A stretch of DNA of 64,000 nucleotides, from positions 1 through 64,000 of the forward strand of contig CAJUJW010000003.1 of the NCBI GenBank assembly GCA_910586735.1, in the 5' to 3' direction. Below are positions 1 to 8,294 of this stretch, one piece after another (the first letter of the stretch is position 1; every line of letters begins with the position of its first letter). Made by a program: the position numbers and the translations under genes. The notes under the pieces are model-generated. The model did not search any database, had not been told where the DNA came from, and saw nothing but the letters and a program-made list of their open reading frames with translations. This stretch comes from an uncultured Oscillibacter sp. (GTDB taxonomy: Bacteria > Bacillota > Clostridia > Oscillospirales > Oscillospiraceae).

Positions 1-42
1 CTCACGTTTGCCCTCATTGCCATCCTCATCAGAAGATTTTAA
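1..42 (+). CDS. C-terminus of a small membrane peptide (partial)
   Basis: The window opens inside a reading frame that ends with TAA at 40-42. The 13 visible residues are almost all hydrophobic (F, A, L, I) and end in Arg-Arg-Phe, like the end of a single membrane helix followed by a basic anchor. Short holin-like toxin peptides of Firmicutes end this way, but with so little sequence that is only a suggestion. The start lies outside the window. Confidence 0.3.
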   Translation, partial: LTFALIAILIRRF

Positions 43-49
43 ACAGGCT

Positions 50-307
50 CTAAGGCCGGGTCATCCACTTGCCCAGGGAGACGGCCTTTTCAAAGAGAAG
101 CTGGTCCTCCAGAAACCGGAGGCCGCTTAAAGCGGCTTTATAATCCTCTACCAAGTTAAGCTGTTCCGAGGTCAAAGCCTTTTCCAGGGCTTTCCATGCC
201 ATGTCCTCGGCCGCGTTGCATCGGCTGTAGTCAATGAGGTCCAGGCGGGCGTCCACGTGCATGTGGTCCAAGACATAGTGAAACAGGCAGTCGAGATATT
301 CGTCCAT
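50..307 (-). CDS. Small helical protein, DUF6809-like
   Basis: An 85-residue acidic, probably all-helical soluble protein with no signal peptide or membrane segment. From memory the pattern of an N-terminal YLDxLFHYV-like segment, a central EDMAWKAL-like segment and a C-terminal FLEDQLLFEKAV-like segment resembles the DUF6809 family of Clostridia, whose function is unknown. An AAGGAGG ribosome binding site lies just upstream of the ATG. It is divergent from an XRE regulator, and the shared intergenic space holds a perfect inverted repeat, so the two are probably co-regulated. Family assignment is tentative. Confidence 0.65.
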   Translation of the reverse strand: MDEYLDCLFHYVLDHMHVDARLDLIDYSRCNAAEDMAWKALEKALTSEQLNLVEDYKAALSGLRFLEDQLLFEKAVSLGKWMTRP

Positions 308-325
308 GGCAGAGCCTCCTTATGA

Positions 326-368
326 ACAGGATTCTGTCTATATTCGATTATATCAGACAGAATCCTGT
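326..368. promoter_or_regulatory. Inverted-repeat operator between divergent genes
   Basis: ACAGGATTCTGTCT at 326-339 and its exact reverse complement at 355-368 are separated by 15 bp. Each arm also contains the half-symmetric core ACAG-N4-CTGT, so there are probably two dimer sites about 29 bp apart. It lies between the DUF6809-like gene and the XRE regulator gene, the place expected for an autoregulatory operator of that regulator. Confidence 0.7.
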
Positions 369-390
369 CTGTCAATAGGAGGAATGAAAA

Positions 391-609
391 ATGACTTTTT
401 CAGAGCACCTTTTGCAACTGCGAAAAGCAAGGGGATTGAAGCAGACGGAACTGGCTCCCCATATCGGCATCAGCTGGCGAGCCTACCAAACATACGAAAG
501 GGGCCACTGTGAACCACAGATGTCCACCCTCATCGCCCTGGCGGATTTTTACGGCATCTCCCTGGATGAGCTGGTCTGCCGGGGCTGGCCGAAGGAGCCA
601 GGGGAATAA
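391..609 (+). CDS. XRE-family transcriptional regulator
   Basis: A 72-residue single-domain helix-turn-helix protein of the Xre/Cro type. The recognition region reads KQTELAPHIGISWRAYQTYERG, in which the usual S-x-x-x-Y-E-x-G signature follows helix 3, and the C-terminal half has the usual ALADFYGISLDEL helix. It starts at an ATG preceded by AGGAGGAATGAAAA. It probably represses itself and the divergent small gene through the inverted repeat just upstream. A GC-rich hairpin with a short T-run follows the stop. Confidence 0.85.
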   Translation: MTFSEHLLQLRKARGLKQTELAPHIGISWRAYQTYERGHCEPQMSTLIALADFYGISLDELVCRGWPKEPGE

Positions 610-615
610 AAAAGA

Positions 616-638
616 CCCCGCGCCGCAGCGCGGGGTTT
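616..638 (+). terminator. Hairpin terminator after the XRE gene
   Basis: CCCCGCGC at 616-623 pairs with GCGCGGGG at 628-635 over a 4-nt loop, followed by TTT. The T-run is short, so termination may be weak. Confidence 0.55.
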
Positions 639-718
639 CCCAGGCAGTTATTGACAAATGTGGTATAATGAAAACAGCAAACCTGCGGGATGAGCGTCCC
701 GCCAGCCCACCGCGGGAA

Positions 719-871
719 TTACTTCTGGTCCGCAGTGGTGATATACGTCCGAATTATCTTCTTGATTTCCTCAACCGTGTAAGTCGTTTGCTCTGGTTTC
801 GCTTCAAGAATGCCAACCAGATCATAGGCCATCGCTTTCCTGGTGTCCTGCCGCTCAGCCTCAGTACCCAT
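719..871 (-). CDS. Conserved-looking 50-aa protein of unknown function
   Basis: A 50-residue soluble protein with a helical middle (DLVGILEAK) and a basic C-terminal helix (EEIKKIIRTYI). The reading frame extends further upstream, but the start is fixed at the ATG at 869-871 by a near-perfect ribosome binding site, GGAAGGAGG, 8 bases away. A consensus sigma-A promoter lies about 50 bp upstream, so it is probably well expressed as a monocistronic gene. No family is recognised. Coding potential is supported by expression signals rather than by homology. Confidence 0.6.
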   Translation of the reverse strand: MGTEAERQDTRKAMAYDLVGILEAKPEQTTYTVEEIKKIIRTYITTADQK

Positions 872-923
872 GGTGCTTACCTCCTTCCAGATAGGGGGAC
901 CGTCTGCCTTTTGTACCATGTAA

Positions 924-952
924 ATTATATCCAACCCCGCCCCGCCTGTCAA
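924..952 (-). promoter_or_regulatory. Consensus sigma-A promoter of the 50-aa gene
   Basis: Read on the minus strand, TTGACA (947-952) and TATAAT (924-929) are separated by exactly 17 bp. Both hexamers are perfect. It faces the 50-aa gene. Confidence 0.85.
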
Positions 953-989
953 GGGGCGTCTTACACCCGAATTTCTGGAGGTGCCCCCT

Positions 990-1817
990 ATGAAAATCAT
1001 CACCCTGCTGGAGAACACCGCCCGCCGTCCCGGCCTCGCCGCCGCGCGGGGGCTTTCCGTCTACGCGGAGACCGCCGCCCACAGAATCCTCTTCGACATG
1101 GGACCCGACGGGACCTTCCTGGAAAACGCCAGGGCCCTGGGGGTGGACCTCTCCGCCGTGGACATCGCCGTGCTGTCTCACGGGCACTCGGACCACGGCG
1201 GCGGCCTGGCGGCCTTCCGCGCCGTCAACAGCAAGGCGAACATCTACCTCCGGCGGGAGGCCCTGGGGGCCTACTACGCCGTGCTGCCGGGGCGGGAGCC
1301 GGGCTACATCGGCCTGCCCCCGGAGGCGGAGGCCCTGCGGGAGCGCTTCGTCTTCACCGGGCCGGAGGAGGCCCTGGGGGACGGGCTGACCCTGTTCTCC
1401 GACGTGGAGGACGACCGGAGCCTCCGGGCCGTGGCCCCCAAGCTCCAGGAAAAGACCGGGGCGGGCTTCCGGCCCGACGGCTTCGCCCACGAGCAGCACC
1501 TGCTGATCGAGGAGAACGGCAGGGCCGCCCTGCTGGCGGGCTGCGGGCACCTGGGGATTGTCAACACCCTCCGGGCGGCGAAAAGGCACCTGGGCCGCAT
1601 GCCCGACGTGGTTTTCGGCGGCTTCCACCTCTTCGAGGTGAACCCGGACGCGCCGGAGACCCCCGCCCTCATGGACGCCACGGCGGCGGCATTGTCCGAG
1701 GGAAACACGATTTACTACACCGGCCACTGCACCGGGGACTGGGCCTATGACCGGCTCAGCAAGACCCTGGGGGACCGGCTGCGGCCCATGGACTGCGGCG
1801 CGTCGGCGGAGCTGTAA
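990..1817 (+). CDS. MBL-fold metallohydrolase (COG1237-like)
   Basis: A 275-residue metallo-beta-lactamase-fold hydrolase. The metal-binding signature LSHGHSDHGGGL is near residue 60, followed by further His ligands (GCGHLGI, GGFHL, GHCTG). This arrangement is that of the COG1237 group, annotated in archaea as dihydropterin-ribofuranosylaminobenzene-phosphate synthase, but the bacterial substrate is unknown. The start is the ATG at 990 with GGAGG 8 bases upstream; an in-frame GTG at 981 lies inside that ribosome binding site and is unlikely. It is the first gene before mutS, 33 bp away. Confidence 0.85.
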   Translation: MKIITLLENTARRPGLAAARGLSVYAETAAHRILFDMGPDGTFLENARALGVDLSAVDIAVLSHGHSDHGGGLAAFRAVNSKANIYLRREALGAYYAVLPGREPGYIGLPPEAEALRERFVFTGPEEALGDGLTLFSDVEDDRSLRAVAPKLQEKTGAGFRPDGFAHEQHLLIEENGRAALLAGCGHLGIVNTLRAAKRHLGRMPDVVFGGFHLFEVNPDAPETPALMDATAAALSEGNTIYYTGHCTGDWAYDRLSKTLGDRLRPMDCGASAEL

Positions 1818-1850
1818 GCCCCGGAAAGAGAGAAAAGGAGAGAGAACCCC

Positions 1851-4475
1851 ATGGCAGAGCTGACCCCCATGATGAAGCAGTACCTGGAGCTCAAGGAGCA
1901 GAACCCGGACTCCATCCTGTTCTTCCGCCTGGGCGACTTTTACGAGATGTTCGCCGAGGACGCGAAACTTGCCTCCCAGGAGCTGGACCTGACCCTCACC
2001 AGCCGGGACAGGGGCAAGCGGGCCAAGCCCGAGGAGGAGCAGGTCCCCATGTGCGGCATCCCCTACCACGCCAGCGAGAGCTACATTGCCCGGCTCATCG
2101 CCAAGGGCTATAAGGTGGCCATCTGCGAGCAGATGGAGGACCCCGCCCTGGCCAAGGGGCTGGTGAAGCGGGACATCATCCGGGTGGTCACGCCGGGGAC
2201 CGTCACCAGCGAGGGCTGCCTGGAGGAGAAGGCCAGCAACTTCCTCTGCGCCGTCTGCGCGGACTCCCGGTCCGCCGGGATTGCCTTCTGCGACATCACC
2301 ACGGGCCGGGCCCACCTCACCGCCTTCACCGGGAAGGACCGGATCGAGCACGTCATCAACGAGCTGGGCCGCTTCTCCCCCGCCGAGGCGGTGCTGAACG
2401 ACGGGGCCTATTCCCAGGCGGACCTGGTGTCCGCCCTGCGGGAGAAGTTCCGCTGCCGGGTGGAGAACGCGGGAGAGCGCCTCTTCCTCCTGCCGGAGGC
2501 CGAGCGGAACATCCGCAGGCAGTTCGGCGGCGGTGCCTGGGCCCGCCTCCCCGCCGCCCAGCCCGCAGCGGCCAGGGCCCTGGGGGGGCTATTGGCCTTT
2601 CTGTACGAGACCCAGAAGACGGACCTCTCCTACATCAACGACCTGGACTATTACGAGCAGGGCCGCTTCATGGAGCTGGACCTGGCGGCCCGGCGGAACC
2701 TGGAGCTGACCGCCACCATGCGGGGCCAGGAGAAGAAGGGCAGCCTCCTCTGGGTGCTGGACCGGACCCAGACCTCCATGGGGGGCCGGTGCCTGAGAAA
2801 CTGGCTGGAGCGGCCCCTTTTGAACGTGGCGGCCATCACCCGGCGCAGCGGGGCCGTGGCGGCCCTGGTGGAAAACACCATCGGCCGGGAGGAGCTCATC
2901 GCCGCCCTCTCGGGTCTGGGGGACATGGAGCGGCTCATCAGCCGCATCGTCTACGGCACCGCCGGCGGGCGGGACCTGGGGGGCCTCCGGGCCTCCATCG
3001 AAAAGCTGCCGGACATCAAGGGGCGGCTGGCCGACTTCCCGGACCGCCGCCTCCAGGAGCTCTCCGAGGAGCTGGACACCCTGGAGGACCTGGGGAAGCG
3101 CATCGCCGCCACCATCTGCGACGAGCCCCCCTTCTCCGTCCGGGAGGGGGAATTGATCCGGGACGGCTTCCACCCGGAGGTGGACCGCCTCCGGCACATC
3201 CTGAAAAGCGGCAAGGGCGTCATCCCCGAGATGGAGGCCCGGGAACGGGAGCGCACCGGCATCCGGAACTTAAGAATCAAGTACAACAAGGTCTTCGGGT
3301 ACACCATCGAGGTCTCCAACAGCTACAAGGGCCAGGTGCCCGAGACCTATATCCGCAAGCAGACCCTGGCGGGCGCGGAGCGCTATATCACCCAGGAATT
3401 GAAGGAGCTGGAGAACTCCATCCTCACCGCCTCCGACCGGGTGGTCGCCCTGGAGTACGAGCTGTTCACCCAGCTGCGCCAGGAGATTTCCGAGGCCTCG
3501 GGCCGGGTGCTGAAAACCGCCGCCGCCGTGGCCGAGGCGGACGCCCTGGCCTCTCTGGCCGCCGTGGCGTCCCGGAACAACTACTGCCGCCCGGACGTGG
3601 ACGAGTCCGGGGTCATTGAGATTCGGGAGGGCCGCCACCCGGTGGTGGAGCGGGTCCTCAAGGACAGCCTCTTTGTCCCCAACGACACCTTTCTCGGGGA
3701 GAAGGAGAGCCGGGTAGCCGTCATCACGGGGCCCAACATGGCGGGCAAGTCCACCTACATGCGCCAGGTGGCCCTGATTGTCCTCATGGCCCAGATGGGC
3801 AGCTTCGTCCCGGCGTCCTACGCCCGTATCGGCGTGGTGGACCGGATTTTCACCCGCGTGGGGGCCAGCGACGACCTCTCCGCCGGGCAGTCCACCTTCA
3901 TGGTGGAGATGACGGAGGTGGCGGACATCCTCCGCTGCGCCACGAAACGCTCATTGCTGATTCTCGACGAGATTGGCCGGGGCACCTCCACCTTCGACGG
4001 CATGAGCATCGCCAGGGCCGTGCTGGAGCACTGCGCCGGCCCCAAGACCCTGGGGGCCAAGACCCTGTTTGCCACCCACTACCACGAGCTGACGGAGCTG
4101 GAGAACACCCTCCCCGGCACGGTGAACTACAATATCGCGGTGAAGGCCCGTGGGGAGGACATCGTCTTTCTGCGGAAAATCATCCCCGGCGGGGCGGACC
4201 GCAGCTACGGCATTGAGGTGGCCAAGCTGGCGGGCCTGCCGGACAAGGTGCTCCAGCGGGCCCGGCAGGTGCTGGAGGAGCTGGAGACCGCCAACAACGT
4301 CCAGTACGCCGCCCCCCGGCGGGAGGCGGAACAGGTCTCCCTGGGCTCCATGCGGGAGGGGGAGGTGCTGGACGCCCTGCGCCGCTGCCAGCCGGACACC
4401 CTGACGCCCATTGAGGCCATGAGCCTGCTCTACGAGCTGAAGCGGAAGCTGGCGGAGGGGGACGGCCATGGCTAA
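1851..4475 (+). CDS. mutS: DNA mismatch repair protein MutS
   Basis: An 874-residue MutS, full length for the family. It recognises mismatches and short loops in DNA and recruits MutL. The N-terminal mismatch-binding motif GDFYEMF has Phe30 and Glu32 in the positions that wedge and contact the mispaired base. The core and clamp regions follow, then the ATPase domain with Walker A GPNMAGKST, the Walker B region LLILDEIGRGTS and the downstream FATHYHEL motif. It overlaps the next gene by 8 bp and shares the operon with mutL, the usual Firmicute pairing, although here two membrane-protein genes lie between them. Confidence 0.98.
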   Translation: MAELTPMMKQYLELKEQNPDSILFFRLGDFYEMFAEDAKLASQELDLTLTSRDRGKRAKPEEEQVPMCGIPYHASESYIARLIAKGYKVAICEQMEDPALAKGLVKRDIIRVVTPGTVTSEGCLEEKASNFLCAVCADSRSAGIAFCDITTGRAHLTAFTGKDRIEHVINELGRFSPAEAVLNDGAYSQADLVSALREKFRCRVENAGERLFLLPEAERNIRRQFGGGAWARLPAAQPAAARALGGLLAFLYETQKTDLSYINDLDYYEQGRFMELDLAARRNLELTATMRGQEKKGSLLWVLDRTQTSMGGRCLRNWLERPLLNVAAITRRSGAVAALVENTIGREELIAALSGLGDMERLISRIVYGTAGGRDLGGLRASIEKLPDIKGRLADFPDRRLQELSEELDTLEDLGKRIAATICDEPPFSVREGELIRDGFHPEVDRLRHILKSGKGVIPEMEARERERTGIRNLRIKYNKVFGYTIEVSNSYKGQVPETYIRKQTLAGAERYITQELKELENSILTASDRVVALEYELFTQLRQEISEASGRVLKTAAAVAEADALASLAAVASRNNYCRPDVDESGVIEIREGRHPVVERVLKDSLFVPNDTFLGEKESRVAVITGPNMAGKSTYMRQVALIVLMAQMGSFVPASYARIGVVDRIFTRVGASDDLSAGQSTFMVEMTEVADILRCATKRSLLILDEIGRGTSTFDGMSIARAVLEHCAGPKTLGAKTLFATHYHELTELENTLPGTVNYNIAVKARGEDIVFLRKIIPGGADRSYGIEVAKLAGLPDKVLQRARQVLEELETANNVQYAAPRREAEQVSLGSMREGEVLDALRRCQPDTLTPIEAMSLLYELKRKLAEGDGHG

Positions 4476-5178
4476 GAAACCGTCCTCCGCCGGGCTCACC
4501 GGGCTGGAGCGGAGGGGGGGCGGCGTCTTCTTCGTGTTCTACCTGCTCCTCCTCCCCCTGGCGGCGGGGCCCGCCCGGCGGCTGGCCGGGGACCTTCTGG
4601 GCCGCCGGGTGCCGGAGGAGCTGTACGGCGCGGTTTACTACTACGTCCTCTTCGCCGTGACGGCCATCCTCTTCCACCGCCTCCTGGGGCGGACCACCCG
4701 CCGCTTCCTGGACGCCCCCTCCCTGGCCCTCAAGACCGCCGCCGTGGGTCTCGTGGCCCACTACGGGCTGTGCGAGCTGGCCTCCCGTCTGGGGCGGGTC
4801 CTGACGGACCGGTCCGGGAACCTGAACGACTCCGCCATCTCCGCCAGGGCGGGCAGCGCCCCCCACATGACGCTTTTGATCGTGCTCTTCCTGGCCCCCT
4901 TTGTGGAGGAGACGCTGTTCCGCGGCCTGGTCTTCGGCGGACTCAAGGAGAAGAGCCGCCCCCTGGCCTACGCCGCCAGCTGCGGCCTCTTCGCCCTGGC
5001 CCACGTGTGGCAGTTCGCCGTGGCGAACCGGGACGCGGGCTACTTCCTGATGATGCTTCAGTACCTGATTCCCGGCCTGGTGCTGGCCTGGGCCTATGAT
5101 CACGCGGGGACCCTCTGGGCCTCCATCGGCCTTCACGCCGGTGTCAACACCCTGTCGGTGCTGGCGGGGCGCGTATAA
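4468..5178 (+). CDS. CPBP/CAAX-type intramembrane metalloprotease
   Basis: A 236-residue polytopic membrane protein. It carries the three Abi/CPBP signatures: EETLFRG (EExxxR), FALAHVW (FxxxH) and HAGVN (HxxxN), which together build the intramembrane glutamate/histidine protease site. Family members process prenylated proteins in eukaryotes, while bacterial ones are linked to bacteriocin self-immunity or are uncharacterised. It starts 8 bp inside the end of mutS, so it is probably translationally coupled to it. A role in mismatch repair is not implied. Confidence 0.88.
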   Translation: MAKKPSSAGLTGLERRGGGVFFVFYLLLLPLAAGPARRLAGDLLGRRVPEELYGAVYYYVLFAVTAILFHRLLGRTTRRFLDAPSLALKTAAVGLVAHYGLCELASRLGRVLTDRSGNLNDSAISARAGSAPHMTLLIVLFLAPFVEETLFRGLVFGGLKEKSRPLAYAASCGLFALAHVWQFAVANRDAGYFLMMLQYLIPGLVLAWAYDHAGTLWASIGLHAGVNTLSVLAGRV

Positions 5179-5207
5179 CCGAACCTCCTTGGAAAGAAGT
5201 TTTTGCC

Positions 5208-6119
5208 ATGAGTTTTCTGGACACGTTCGCCGAGATGCTGGTGCTTCTGTTCGCCATCGTCTGCGGCTATCTCGCCAACCGCTTAGGGATTCTGGGCGGG
5301 GAGACGGACAAGAAGGTCTCCAAGCTGTTGCTGAGCGTCACCATGCCCGCCATGATTCTGGGGGCCGTCTGCACCGGGGACACCCTGCCGGAGGTCTCCG
5401 TGGTGCTGGGGATCTTGAAGGTGGCCCTGGTGTTTTACCTGATGGAGTTTCTGGTGGCCCTGGTCCTGCCGCCCCTGCTGGGGGGCACGGCGGGGCAGAA
5501 GGGCGTCTGGCGCTATGGGCTGATGTTCCCCAACGTGGGCTTCATCGGCTATCCGGTGGCGGTGGCCCTCTTCGGGCCCGAGGCGCTGTTTTACGCCGTG
5601 ATTCTGGTCCTGCCCTTCAACCTGCTGTCCTTCACCCTGGGCCCCCTGATGCTCACCGGGGCCAAGCGGTTCAGCCTCCGGCAGATGTTTTCCCCCTGCG
5701 TGGCCGCCTCATTGCTGGCCCTGGTGCTGGCCCTGGCGCGGCTGCGGCCCCCGGAGATGGTGGGGGAGGCCCTGGAGTTCGTGGGCGGCATTACAGTGCC
5801 CCTGTCTTTGATGTTCGTGGGCTCTCTACTGGCGGGGCTGCCCCTGGGGCGGCTTCTGGCCTCTCCCAGGCTGTGGATTATGACGGCGGTCCGCCTCCTG
5901 GCTATGCCCATGCTCCTGACCCCCATTCTGCGCCTCATGGGCGCCGAGGCCATGATTCTGGGCATCGCCGTGGTCCAGATGGCCATGCCCGTGGCGGTGA
6001 ACGGGTCCTTGCTCAGCATGGAGTACGGCGGGGACGCCGAGTGCATGGCCCAGATCACCTTCGTCTCCACCCTGGCCTCCATCGTCACCATCCCCGTCAT
6101 CGCGGCGCTTCTGCTGTAA
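5208..6119 (+). CDS. AEC-family (auxin efflux carrier-like) transporter
   Basis: A 303-residue hydrophobic protein with about ten predicted membrane segments, matching the AEC/BASS-like permeases. Typical features are the glycine-rich first helix with GYLANRLGIL, the LFPNVGFIGYPVA-like segment in the middle and a C-terminal QMAMPVAVNGSLL-like helix. Bacterial members export or import small organic acids such as malate. The substrate here cannot be read from the sequence. It sits between the protease gene and mutL with short gaps, in the same transcription unit. Confidence 0.88.
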   Translation: MSFLDTFAEMLVLLFAIVCGYLANRLGILGGETDKKVSKLLLSVTMPAMILGAVCTGDTLPEVSVVLGILKVALVFYLMEFLVALVLPPLLGGTAGQKGVWRYGLMFPNVGFIGYPVAVALFGPEALFYAVILVLPFNLLSFTLGPLMLTGAKRFSLRQMFSPCVAASLLALVLALARLRPPEMVGEALEFVGGITVPLSLMFVGSLLAGLPLGRLLASPRLWIMTAVRLLAMPMLLTPILRLMGAEAMILGIAVVQMAMPVAVNGSLLSMEYGGDAECMAQITFVSTLASIVTIPVIAALLL

Positions 6120-6156
6120 ACGGCCCCCCAGGGCCCCTTGAAAGGAGGAATCCCCC

Positions 6157-8082
6157 ATGCCTGAAATCCGGCAGCTCCCCTCCCACGTGGCGGACCTCAT
6201 CGCCGCCGGGGAGGTGGTGGAGCGCCCCGCCAGCGTGGTGAAGGAGCTGGTGGAAAACGCCGTGGACGCCGGGGCCACCGCCATCGTGGTGGAGCTCCGC
6301 CGGGGCGGCATGGGCCTCATCCGGGTCAGCGACAACGGCTGCGGCATCGCCCCGGACCAGCTGCCCACGGCCTTTCTCCGCCACGCTACCAGCAAATTAC
6401 GGGGACCCGAGGATCTGGGGAAAATCGGCACCCTGGGCTTCCGGGGGGAGGCCCTGGCGGCCATCTCCGCCGTCAGCCGGGTGGAGATCCGCACCCGCCG
6501 GCGGGAGGACCCCGCCGGGTCGGCCCTCCGGCTGGAGGGCGGCGTCCCCGGGGACGTGGAGGAGACCGGCGCGCCGGAGGGCACCACCATCCTGGTCCGG
6601 GACCTCTTCTACAACACCCCTGCCCGGCTGAAATTCATGAAGAAGGACAGCGCCGAGACGGCGGCGGCCGCCGGGCTCATGCAGCACTTGGCCCTGTCCC
6701 ACCCGGACATCTCCTTTAAGTTCCTCAAGGACGGCCAGGAGGCCCTCCACACCCCCGGCGACGGGCGGCTGGACTCCGCCGTCTACGCGGCCCTGGGCCG
6801 GGACTTCGCCCGGACCCTCCTGCCCGTCAAGGGCGGCGGGGACGGCGTGACCGTGTCCGGCTTCATCACCCAGCCCCTCCAGGGCCGGGGCTCCCGGTCC
6901 ATGCAGACCTTTTTCGTCAACGGGCGCTTCATCAAGTCCCAGCTGCTCACCGCCGCCCTGGAGGAGGGCTACCGGAACCAAATCATGAAGGGCCGCTTCC
7001 CCGGCTGTGTGCTGGCGGTGACGCTGCCCGTGACGGCGGTGGACGTGAACGTCCACCCCGCCAAGACCCAGGTAAAATTCGCCCAGGAGAAGGCCGTCTT
7101 CGACGCGGTGTACCACACCGTGCTGGACTGCCTGGAGGAAACCTCCGGGACGGTCCCGCCCCCGGCCAAGCCCGCAGGGGAGGCGTCCAATCCCCGAGGG
7201 GACTTCTTCCGCTCCATGGACGCCAAAACCTTCCGGGAGCAGTCCTCCGCCCCGCCCCCCAAGAGGGCTGAGGCCCGGCCCGTTTGGAACGTGGAGCAGC
7301 GGGGGCCCCGCCTGTCGGATATCGCGCCGCCCATGGGGAAGGAGCCTCTCCGCGCCCCCTTCCCGCCCCTGCGGCAGGACGCGCCCCCCTCCGTGATAAA
7401 ATCCCCCGCCCAGGCAAGGCCGGAACCCCCCGCCCCTTCGGAATCCCGCCCCGCCGTCCCGGCCATCCCTCAGAAAACGGCGGAGCTGCCGGGCCAGGAG
7501 GCTCTGACTCCCCCCGTCCCGGCCCCCTGGCGCGTCGCCGGGGAGGTACTGCGGACCTACATTGTCTGCGAGAGCGAGGAGGGCTGCGTTTACCTCATCG
7601 ACAAGCACGCGGCCCACGAGCGGATCAACTTCGACCGCCTGAAAGCGGGTCTGGAGCCCCCCATGCGCCAGACTTTGCTGACCCCCGCCGCCGTGGACCT
7701 GGGCCGGGAGGAGGCGGCGCTCTTGCTGGAGAACCTGCCCCTTCTGGAGGACTTCGGCTTTTCCTGCGAGGACTTCGGCGGCGGGTCCGTGCTGGTCCGG
7801 GAGGTCCCGGCGGACCTGGACGCCGCCGATGTCACCGCCACCCTGGAGGAGATCGCCGGAAAACTCCGCCAGGGCCGCACCCCCGCCGAGCGGCGGGAGG
7901 GCCTGCTGCACACCATGGCCTGCAAGGCGGCCATCAAGGGCGGCTGGAAAAGCGGCCCGGAGGAGCTGCGGGCCTTAGCAGCGAAGGTCCAGAGCGGCGA
8001 GGTAAAATACTGCCCCCACGGCAGGCCCGTGGCGGTGAAGATCACCAAGTACGAGCTTGAGAAGATGTTCAAGCGGGCATAG
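6157..8082 (+). CDS. mutL: DNA mismatch repair protein MutL (endonuclease type)
   Basis: A 641-residue MutL. The N-terminal GHKL ATPase is intact: ELVENAVDAGA (metal-binding Asn/Glu helix), DNGCGI and GFRGEALAAISAV. A Pro-rich linker covers roughly residues 330-450. The C-terminal domain has DKHAAHERINFD, a variant of the DQHA(X)2E(X)4E nicking motif with Lys for Gln and Asp for the final Glu. The ACKAAIKGG and CPHGRP motifs complete the metal site. This fits a nicking MutL of a bacterium without MutH. GGAGG precedes the ATG. Confidence 0.97.
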   Translation: MPEIRQLPSHVADLIAAGEVVERPASVVKELVENAVDAGATAIVVELRRGGMGLIRVSDNGCGIAPDQLPTAFLRHATSKLRGPEDLGKIGTLGFRGEALAAISAVSRVEIRTRRREDPAGSALRLEGGVPGDVEETGAPEGTTILVRDLFYNTPARLKFMKKDSAETAAAAGLMQHLALSHPDISFKFLKDGQEALHTPGDGRLDSAVYAALGRDFARTLLPVKGGGDGVTVSGFITQPLQGRGSRSMQTFFVNGRFIKSQLLTAALEEGYRNQIMKGRFPGCVLAVTLPVTAVDVNVHPAKTQVKFAQEKAVFDAVYHTVLDCLEETSGTVPPPAKPAGEASNPRGDFFRSMDAKTFREQSSAPPPKRAEARPVWNVEQRGPRLSDIAPPMGKEPLRAPFPPLRQDAPPSVIKSPAQARPEPPAPSESRPAVPAIPQKTAELPGQEALTPPVPAPWRVAGEVLRTYIVCESEEGCVYLIDKHAAHERINFDRLKAGLEPPMRQTLLTPAAVDLGREEAALLLENLPLLEDFGFSCEDFGGGSVLVREVPADLDAADVTATLEEIAGKLRQGRTPAERREGLLHTMACKAAIKGGWKSGPEELRALAAKVQSGEVKYCPHGRPVAVKITKYELEKMFKRA

Positions 8083-8095
8083 ACAGGAGGACGGC

Positions 8096-8293
8096 ATGGC
8101 AAAGAAGAAAGGAAGATTCCTGATTCAGGATGTTTCCGGCAGCAGTATGTTTTCCAACACGATTATTTTAGTGGATCGGGAGACAGGGGTAAACTACCTG
8201 TTCTTTCAATCCGCCAACGCCGGCGGCCTGACGCCCCTGCTGGACCGGGAGGGGAAGCCCGTTGTCACCTCGGTCACAGACTTGGAGGACTGA
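8096..8293 (+). CDS. Small DUF6440-like protein
   Basis: A 65-residue protein with no membrane segment. The core VDRETGVNYLF...AGGLTPLLDREGKPV matches, from memory, the DUF6440 family, small beta-rich Firmicute proteins of unknown function. The start is the ATG at 8096 behind ACAGGAGG; an upstream in-frame start lies inside mutL and is not needed. It ends one base before the GTG start of miaA, so it is co-transcribed with mutL and miaA. Confidence 0.8.
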   Translation: MAKKKGRFLIQDVSGSSMFSNTIILVDRETGVNYLFFQSANAGGLTPLLDREGKPVVTSVTDLED

Positions 8294-8294
8294 C

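Noticed and set aside
651..669. TTGACA followed by TATAAT near 650-669
   Set aside because: The hexamers are only 7 bp apart and cannot work as a -35/-10 pair. TGG-TATAAT could be an extended -10, but what it would transcribe is antisense to the 50-aa gene, so it is not listed as a promoter.
861..2351. Long minus-strand frame opposite the MBL gene and mutS
   Set aside because: It is antisense to two well-identified genes, has Pro/Gly/Arg/Leu-biased composition typical of GC-rich shadows and no recognisable domain.
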